A program made the position numbers and the translations under genes. The notes under the pieces are model-generated. The model was not told where the DNA came from. It searched no databases and was given only the letters and a program-made list of their open reading frames with translations. From Candidatus Saccharimonadota bacterium (GTDB taxonomy: Bacteria > Patescibacteriota > Saccharimonadia > Saccharimonadales > Saccharimonadaceae): DNA of 64,000 bases. This document shows positions 58,665-64,000 of this stretch, piece by piece; positions within the stretch are counted from its first letter, which is position 1; every line of letters starts with the position of its first letter. The DNA is taken from assembly GCA_017619315.1 (NCBI GenBank), contig JAFZSN010000001.1:79979-143978 (forward strand), in the 5' to 3' direction.

Positions 58665-61259
58665 ATGGAAGAAGATAAAAGCTTAAAGAACAACTCACTA
58701 GAAGAGCCTCAGGACATGCCCGCTGAGGCCCCTGTAGCGACTGATGGCATTGAGGTCAAACCAGTCGAACACACCATGGAAGATTACTTCCTCCGCTATT
58801 CGATGTCTGTTATCGTTGATCGTGCTTTGCCTGACGTTCGTGATGGTTTGAAGCCAGTCAACCGCCGTATCCGCTATACTATGAACAAAAACGGCTGGAA
58901 GGCTCCACATGCCACTGTTAAGTCCGCACGTATCGTCGGTGACGTTATGGGTAAATACCACCCACACGGCGACACCTCTATTTACATGGCAATGGTCAAC
59001 CTAGCTCAGCCTTGGAAGATGCGCTACACCCTTATCGAAGGTCAAGGTAACTTCGGTTCTATGGATGGTGATGAGCCAGCTGCTTATCGTTACACAGAGG
59101 CCCGCATGGACAAAGTCGGCGCTGAGCTTCTTACCGATATCGAGAAAGACACCGTAGATTTCCGTGATAACTTCGATGGCACCGAGCAAGAGCCAGTCGT
59201 ACTCCCAGCTGCCCTCCCGAACATTCTCTTGAATGGTCAGATGGGTATCGCCGTCGGTATGGCCACCAACATCCCACCGCATAACCTTGGTGAATTGATT
59301 GACGCCACCGTCGCACAAATTGACGACCCAGAGATTTCTCTGGATGGCCTCATGAAGCACGTCAAGGGCCCAGATTTTCCTACTGGTGCCGAGGTTTACG
59401 GTGGTGCACCAATGAAGCAAGCCTATGCTACAGGTAAAGGTTCAGTAGTTATCCGTGCTGTCGCCAACATCGAAGAGCGCAAAAACGGCCGCTACAACAT
59501 CGTCATTACAGAGGTGCCATACGGTATGAGCAAAGAGGGCTTTATCGAGAAAGTCCGCGAATTGGTCCTATCTAAGAAGTTGGATCACATCGCCGATGCA
59601 AGAGATGAGTCTGCAAGAGGTAAAATCCGCATCGTCGTAGAGCTAAAGAAAGACGCCTTCCCGAAGAAGATTCTAAATCAACTCTACAAGTTAACTCCGC
59701 TCCAGACCGCTTTTCACTACAATATGCTTGCTCTCGTTGACGGAGTACAGCCTCGTATCTTAGGGCTTAAAGAGATTTTGGCCGAGTTTATCAAGCACCG
59801 CCAGATCGTCACCCGCCGTCGCACTGAGTTTGAGCTAAAGAAAGCCAAAGAGCGTGCCCACATCTTAGAGGGTTTGAAAATCGCTCTCGATAATATCGAT
59901 GAAGTGATCAAAGTAATCCGCTCCTCTTACGACGACGCCGACAAGCAGCTCATGAAGAGATTTGGCCTCTCTGAAATCCAGGCGAACGCCATTCTCCAAA
60001 TGCAACTTCGCCGTCTCCAAGGACTAGAAAGAGACAAAATCGAAGAAGAGTTGAAAGAACTCCACGAATTGATCAAGAGATTAGAGGCTATCCTCGCTGA
60101 TGAGAACGAAATCCTTCGCGTCATCAAGGAAGAACTCCTCGCCTTGAAAGAGAAATACGGTGACGAGCGCCGCTCTAAGATCATCAATCACGAAGTTGGT
60201 AAATTCTCCGAAGAGGAATTGATCCCCGAAGAAGAAAGCGTCATCCTCTTAACCGCAGAGAATTACATGAAGCGTGTCCCTCAGACCGATTTCAGGAAGC
60301 AGAACAGAGGCGGTAAAGGTAAGCGCGGTATGACCACCAAGGAAGAAGATGTAATCGCACAAATTTTGACTGCCAATTCACACGATTATCTCTTATTCTT
60401 CACTAACCAAGGTCGCTTGTTCCGCATGAAAGCCTACGAAGTGCCGCAAGCCTCTCTAGCCGCTAAGGGTACAGCCGCTGTAAATATGCTCAATATGCAC
60501 CCAGAAGAAAAGATCACCGCCATTATTAAGCAAGGTGATGCTGGGGCAGACGGCTTCCTCTTTATGGCTACCAAGAAAGGAACTATCAAGAAATCCGCCA
60601 TCAAAGACTTCTTCAATGTTCGCAGTAACGGCCTCATCGCAATCAAGCTTGCCGACGGTGATGAGTTGAAGTGGGTCAAAGAGACCACCGGTGAAAACGA
60701 CATCGTTATCTCAACCTCTGCTGGTCAGGCCACCAGGTTCAACGAGAAAGAAGTCCGCGCCATGGGACGCTCCGCTATGGGTGTCCGAGGCATGCGCCTC
60801 CGTCCAAAGGACGAAATCGTAGGTATGGATGTCATTACCGACCCTGATCAGAAGCTAATTGCTGTTTCTGCCAATGGTTACGGTAAGGCTACCCTAGTCG
60901 CGAACTTCCCGCCTCATAAGCGTGGTGGAGTCGGCATCAAGGTTGCAGCGGTTACTGCCAAGACTGGCCCAATTGTCGCTGTTCACACCCTTGATCCTCT
61001 CGCTAAGGAGGTCATTATGATGTCCACCAAGGGTCAAGCTATCCGCGTAGCTATGAAAGAAATCCCAACCCTCGGTCGTGCTACCCAAGGCGTCCGCATT
61101 ATGAAGATGAGCGAAGGTGACACCGTTGCCTCAATCGGCATCGTCCTCCCAGACGAAGCTCCAGAGGAAGCAGAAGGCGCGAAGCCAGAGGCTGCTAAGC
61201 CAGAGGCCGCCAAAACGGAAGCCGCCGAGCCTGCCAAATCGGAAGCGACCAAGAAATAA
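58665..61259 (+). CDS. gyrA: DNA gyrase subunit A
   Basis: The DNA-cleaving subunit, 864 residues. The active tyrosine (Tyr143) is in [46 protein letters not shown] (QRDR region) and [14 protein letters not shown] (GyrA box, with QNRGGKG in place of QRRGGKG) follow. The C-terminal beta-pinwheel is present, and the tail is Glu/Ala/Lys-rich. AAGGAGG precedes the start. The GyrA box shows that it is gyrase rather than topoisomerase IV. Confidence 0.97.
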   Translation: MEEDKSLKNNSLEEPQDMPAEAPVATDGIEVKPVEHTMEDYFLRYSMSVIVDRALPDVRDGLKPVNRRIRYTMNKNGWKAPHATVKSARIVGDVMGKYHPHGDTSIYMAMVNLAQPWKMRYTLIEGQGNFGSMDGDEPAAYRYTEARMDKVGAELLTDIEKDTVDFRDNFDGTEQEPVVLPAALPNILLNGQMGIAVGMATNIPPHNLGELIDATVAQIDDPEISLDGLMKHVKGPDFPTGAEVYGGAPMKQAYATGKGSVVIRAVANIEERKNGRYNIVITEVPYGMSKEGFIEKVRELVLSKKLDHIADARDESARGKIRIVVELKKDAFPKKILNQLYKLTPLQTAFHYNMLALVDGVQPRILGLKEILAEFIKHRQIVTRRRTEFELKKAKERAHILEGLKIALDNIDEVIKVIRSSYDDADKQLMKRFGLSEIQANAILQMQLRRLQGLERDKIEEELKELHELIKRLEAILADENEILRVIKEELLALKEKYGDERRSKIINHEVGKFSEEELIPEEESVILLTAENYMKRVPQTDFRKQNRGGKGKRGMTTKEEDVIAQILTANSHDYLLFFTNQGRLFRMKAYEVPQASLAAKGTAAVNMLNMHPEEKITAIIKQGDAGADGFLFMATKKGTIKKSAIKDFFNVRSNGLIAIKLADGDELKWVKETTGENDIVISTSAGQATRFNEKEVRAMGRSAMGVRGMRLRPKDEIVGMDVITDPDQKLIAVSANGYGKATLVANFPPHKRGGVGIKVAAVTAKTGPIVAVHTLDPLAKEVIMMSTKGQAIRVAMKEIPTLGRATQGVRIMKMSEGDTVASIGIVLPDEAPEEAEGAKPEAAKPEAAKTEAAEPAKSEATKK

Positions 61260-61264
61260 AGCAT

Positions 61265-61297
61265 GAAAAAAGACCGCTTAAAACGCGGCCTTTTTTC
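61265..61297. terminator. Bidirectional terminator after gyrA
   Basis: GAAAAAAGACCGC, 7-base loop, GCGGCCTTTTTTC. The complementary A and T tracts serve gyrA and the converging repeat-protein gene. Confidence 0.88.
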
Positions 61298-62406
61298 TAG
61301 ATAGTGTTTTCTTCCGCCTTAACAAACTTTTTCCATGAGCCGAAATGACTAATTACGGCCGAAAGACTCACTGTCTCAGGGCTCTCGTCGAATTCTTTTG
61401 CGGTTGGCAATCTCCCCAACTTTTCTTTCAACATACACAGCTGCGTAATTTTTTCGGCATCTGTCGTTTTCCCTTTATACCTAATCTTACGAAAAGTAGG
61501 ACGATTCTGTGCCAATCCGGCCTCATCGAGAAGAGCATTCCAAGACCCAAACCGATTCTTCACTGCCGTGAAACTGACAGTTCTGGGATCTTCATCGAAC
61601 TCCGTGGCTGTCGGTGTTCTTTTTAACTCCCTGGCAAGCATATGTACCTGCCCAATCATTTCTTCGCGAGAAACTCCGACTGCACGACGACGGTTTATTT
61701 CAAGTCCGGCCTTCTCGAGGAACTCATTCCAAGAACCAAAGCGTTTTTTGACGACATTCACCTTTACTACTCTGGGGTCATCATTAAACTCCTGCATAGT
61801 TGGTGTTTCCCCTAACTCCTTAGCCAGCATTTGTACCTGGCTGATTAATTCCTCGCTAGAATGCTCGCTGCGGCGATAAGACTCAACCTTTGCCACCTTA
61901 AGAAAATTAGTCCAAGAACCAAAGCGTTTTTCGACGATATTCACCTTTACTACTCTGGGGTCATCATTAAACTCTTTCTTAATTGGCGGTCTCCCTAACT
62001 CCTTAGCCAGCATTTGTACCTGGCTGATTAATTCCTCGCTAGTGTATTCGGGGCAATCAACCTCAAATCCGGCCTTTTTAAGAAAATTTTTCCACGTACC
62101 AAAACGAATTACCGTAGTCGATGAGCTCATCGTGCTAGGATCAGCGTCAAATTCTTTCTTCGTTGGTGTCCGTCCTAACTTCTTAGCCAGCGTCCGTACC
62201 TGGTGGAACAGGTCTTCGTCTTGTACTTTTTTATACGGCCTCCTTTTAAAGGTCACTTCAAACCCGGCCTTTTTAAGAAAATTTTTCCACGTACCAAAAC
62301 GAATGATGATAGTACTCGTACACGCTGTCTTCGGATAATCGTCAAACTCCTTCGTCGTCGGTAACCTACCGAGCTTTTTGTGCACCATTTTCAATTGGTT
62401 GATCAA
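61297..62406 (-). CDS. Protein of six homing-endonuclease-associated repeats, 5' end frameshifted
   Basis: This frame codes for 369 residues made of six repeats of about 60 residues: (L/I)ISQVQMLAKELGR(T/P)PT..EF(N/D)DDPRxVxxxxVxxRFGSWxxFLxxAGLE, the pattern of repeats found beside HNH and homing nucleases. No HxN/HNH or LAGLIDADG nuclease motif is present, so it is probably a DNA-binding protein. The only start in this frame is TTG (62406), inside repeat 1. A good ribosome site AAGGAG and ATG (62452 or 62446) lie upstream in a frame that stops after MSKKRKQ; a 7-base A-run (minus strand, 62440-62434) joins the two frames with a +1 shift, giving ..GSSKWSNEDLINQLK, which completes repeat 1. 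Confidence 0.7.
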   Translation of the reverse strand: MINQLKMVHKKLGRLPTTKEFDDYPKTACTSTIIIRFGTWKNFLKKAGFEVTFKRRPYKKVQDEDLFHQVRTLAKKLGRTPTKKEFDADPSTMSSSTTVIRFGTWKNFLKKAGFEVDCPEYTSEELISQVQMLAKELGRPPIKKEFNDDPRVVKVNIVEKRFGSWTNFLKVAKVESYRRSEHSSEELISQVQMLAKELGETPTMQEFNDDPRVVKVNVVKKRFGSWNEFLEKAGLEINRRRAVGVSREEMIGQVHMLARELKRTPTATEFDEDPRTVSFTAVKNRFGSWNALLDEAGLAQNRPTFRKIRYKGKTTDAEKITQLCMLKEKLGRLPTAKEFDESPETVSLSAVISHFGSWKKFVKAEENTI

Positions 62407-62526
62407 GTCTTCGTTACTCCATTTACTGCTTCCTTTTTTTCGACATCTTCATTATCTCCTTCCAAAATACTCGACAACACTACCTTAAATAACAATTGGC
62501 TATTCTTCATAGCCAACACTTCACTA

Positions 62527-62554
62527 ATTATATCATAAAACAACAAAAAGTCAA
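62527..62554 (-). promoter_or_regulatory. Promoter of repeat-protein gene
   Basis: On the minus strand TTGACT (62554-62549), 16-base spacer, TATAAT (62532-62527). A hairpin TTGGCTAT/ATAGCCAA (62493-62513) lies in the leader. The other side, 62560-62640, has a hairpin GCATAAG/CTTATGC but no gene. Confidence 0.65.
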
Positions 62555-62699
62555 GAACGAAGGTGGCTGAGCCGGGGTAAACCAGGCCTGCATAAGCGTT
62601 ACTCTTTACCCTTATGCAAAGATTCCAGAATTAGGCACTTGAAATAATTGTTTTCTAGTGTTTATATTTCTCCAAAATTACCTAACAGAGGAGAAAAAT

Positions 62700-63827
62700 A
62701 TGAAGGATATGAGAAAAATAAGATTTGTACTGCTCGCTTTTACCGTGTGTACATCCTTTCAATTTGCCCACCCCACCCACGCCACTATAGAAAGAGATGG
62801 TGCCACCTGGTGGTCGGTCGAAGAGTTATTAGGGGTATACAAAGAAACAGAGGCGGAGAAAATAGCAGAATGCGGCGATGTCCAAAACGGGTGTTACAGG
62901 AACAAGCATATCGACTTAATCAGCAGAAGACCAGAGTATAGGGCGCTTGAACGCTTGGTTAACGCGCAGCTAACGGCTACCTCAATTAATCCAGCCAAAG
63001 AAGAACTGAAAATCATCTTTTTTGACAGAACCAACTCGTCGTATCTCGATGGCAGAAGAGACAACTTCAAGATAGAGCGGCTATATCTAGGTTGGTTTGA
63101 GCGCTGGGAGCAACAAATATTTAAATACGATTACGAGAGTTTTCTTGACGGTAGTGTAGAAGGAAGCCACACAGTTTATTACGATAACAGAGAAAAGGGG
63201 AGCGAAAGCCTGGTCGCCGCCGAAAAAGAAGTGTCTCTACCTGTATCCGGTTCCGATCTCGCTAGTAACACCTCTGGCGTTTTAGGGATTAAATCTCTCG
63301 GGTCACCATTCGCTTTGACGGGCTCTATAGATTATTCAAGTTGCCTAAACTCCCCAGATTATCATGAGGGTATGGAGTGCAAACTATACTCTTCGAATAA
63401 AAAAACGCTTACTTATTTCCCAAGCCCCGGGTCATTAAGTAGGCGATCTAGCGAGGAACCCGCAGATAGAGGAGGCGAGCAGTCTAGCGAAGAGTCAACA
63501 GGGGACACGTCAAGGCTAGTTGCCGAGCAATCTAACGAGCGATCACTGATTGAAGAGAGCACCTCAACCGAGTCGAGCCAAGAACCCCCTAAAGAAAACA
63601 CTATGGCAAAGAGCGAGCAAAATGAAACAGTACCAAAAGCCCCCGAAACAGGGAAAAGTCAAATATCCTCAAACCACGATCCGGGCCTCATAATTTGGTT
63701 TATCTCTCTTATGGTAATAGCAGTTTTATTAACTATTTGGTGGTTTATTCCAACTCAGGCCGAAAAAAGTCGAAAAAAGTATAAAAAATCGAAAAAAAGT
63801 ATTGACAAAACTAGGGATCTGCGATAA
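62700..63827 (+). CDS. Secreted, membrane-anchored hypothetical protein
   Basis: A 375-residue protein with GAGGAG before the ATG; an earlier ATG has no ribosome site. A signal peptide (MRKIRFVLLAFTVCTSFQFAHPTHA) is followed by an extracellular domain with about six cysteines (CGDVQNGC, SSCLN, GMECKLYS), then a Ser/Glu-rich stalk, PETGKSQ and a C-terminal helix (LIIWFISLMVIAVLLTIWWFI) with Lys tail. The domain is not recognised. It is probably a surface protein held by its C-terminal helix. Confidence 0.7.
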   Translation: MKDMRKIRFVLLAFTVCTSFQFAHPTHATIERDGATWWSVEELLGVYKETEAEKIAECGDVQNGCYRNKHIDLISRRPEYRALERLVNAQLTATSINPAKEELKIIFFDRTNSSYLDGRRDNFKIERLYLGWFERWEQQIFKYDYESFLDGSVEGSHTVYYDNREKGSESLVAAEKEVSLPVSGSDLASNTSGVLGIKSLGSPFALTGSIDYSSCLNSPDYHEGMECKLYSSNKKTLTYFPSPGSLSRRSSEEPADRGGEQSSEESTGDTSRLVAEQSNERSLIEESTSTESSQEPPKENTMAKSEQNETVPKAPETGKSQISSNHDPGLIIWFISLMVIAVLLTIWWFIPTQAEKSRKKYKKSKKSIDKTRDLR

Positions 63828-63830
63828 GAT
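63802..63830 (+). promoter_or_regulatory. Strong promoter running off the window
   Basis: TTGACA (63802-63807), 17-base spacer, TAAGAT (63825-63830); the -10 overlaps the stop of the preceding gene. The following 160 bases have no start codon with a ribosome site but contain a hairpin GCAAAAACC/GGTTTTTGC (63949-63992). It probably precedes a stable RNA or an operon beyond the end. Confidence 0.65.
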
Positions 63831-64000
63831 ACATATAGTCTAAAGCTGCGAGTATATATTTTAGGAGTCTTTAGAAATATTTTAACAATTTAGTTGTGCA
63901 ATTAATCATCGTCAGTTTTATTTTATGTTGAGTTTTCAAACACAACAAGCAAAAACCATATTTGCCACTCTGGCTAAATAAGCGGTTTTTGCAGTTAGAA

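Overview
The window comes from a small-genome bacterium of the Candidate Phyla Radiation, most likely Candidatus Saccharibacteria (TM7). This is inferred from gene content, not from a database comparison. TGA is used as a normal stop. Almost every gene is informational or cell-surface related and no amino-acid, nucleotide or lipid synthesis pathway is visible. Many proteins are short or have eroded catalytic motifs: PolA without a working 3'-5' exonuclease, a 201-residue HolA, a ThrRS without TGS domain, and DHH, Nudix, racemase and beta-lactamase folds that have lost key residues. Extended -10 promoters (TGn-TATAAT) are common, and several put the predicted start of transcription on or next to the AUG.

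Layout. 1-7.7 kb: end of a P-loop kinase, polA, a secreted cutinase-VWA protein, a stand-alone NrdD-like glycyl-radical-loop protein behind a NrdR-box-like palindrome, a PLC-like protein, mutM, holA and convergent rpsT. 7.9-16.2 kb: a degenerate DHH protein, tRNA-Asp, rpsU, adk, map, ftsA, ftsZ, a NrdR without zinc ligands, a thioredoxin-fold protein and mscS. 16.2-19.4 kb: a T-box leader and ileS. 19.6-23.9 kb: a surface operon ending in an LPNTG protein. 24-31 kb: rplU, parA, parB, relA/spoT, an HD phosphohydrolase, tRNA-Thr, membrane proteins and a glycosyltransferase. 31-39 kb: one 2567-residue surface protein made of BspA-like repeats, then tRNA-Val. 39-48 kb: an unknown gene, a racemase-like protein, thrS, miaA, a winged-helix regulator, an MBL-like fragment, an M50 protease, a structured RNA, a Nudix-RNase H fusion, a retropepsin-like/RimK pair and rnpB. 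48-51.3 kb (minus): infC, with a probable AUA start, rpmI, rplT, rpmB and comM. 51.5-52.9 kb: a gene-poor RNA region with a candidate sRNA, tmRNA, a 55-bp tandem hairpin array and a structured leader-like RNA. 52.9-61.3 kb: a conjugation-type ATPase operon, gyrB and gyrA. 61.3-64 kb: a protein of homing-endonuclease-associated repeats with an apparent frameshift, a secreted membrane-anchored protein, and a strong promoter running off the end.

How the parts may work together. The NrdR-box candidate, the NrdD-like protein and the altered NrdR suggest an unusual ribonucleotide-reductase control circuit. The surface and secretion genes (cutinase-VWA, LPNTG operon, BspA giant, VirB4/TraG-like ATPase, ComM) fit a host-attached epibiont that takes up DNA. 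The most unusual non-coding signals are two matching ~118-bp cloverleaf elements downstream of tRNA-Asp and tRNA-Thr, a split copy of the tRNA-Val 3' end, and the TATAAT-N6-ATG arrangement repeated at seven genes.
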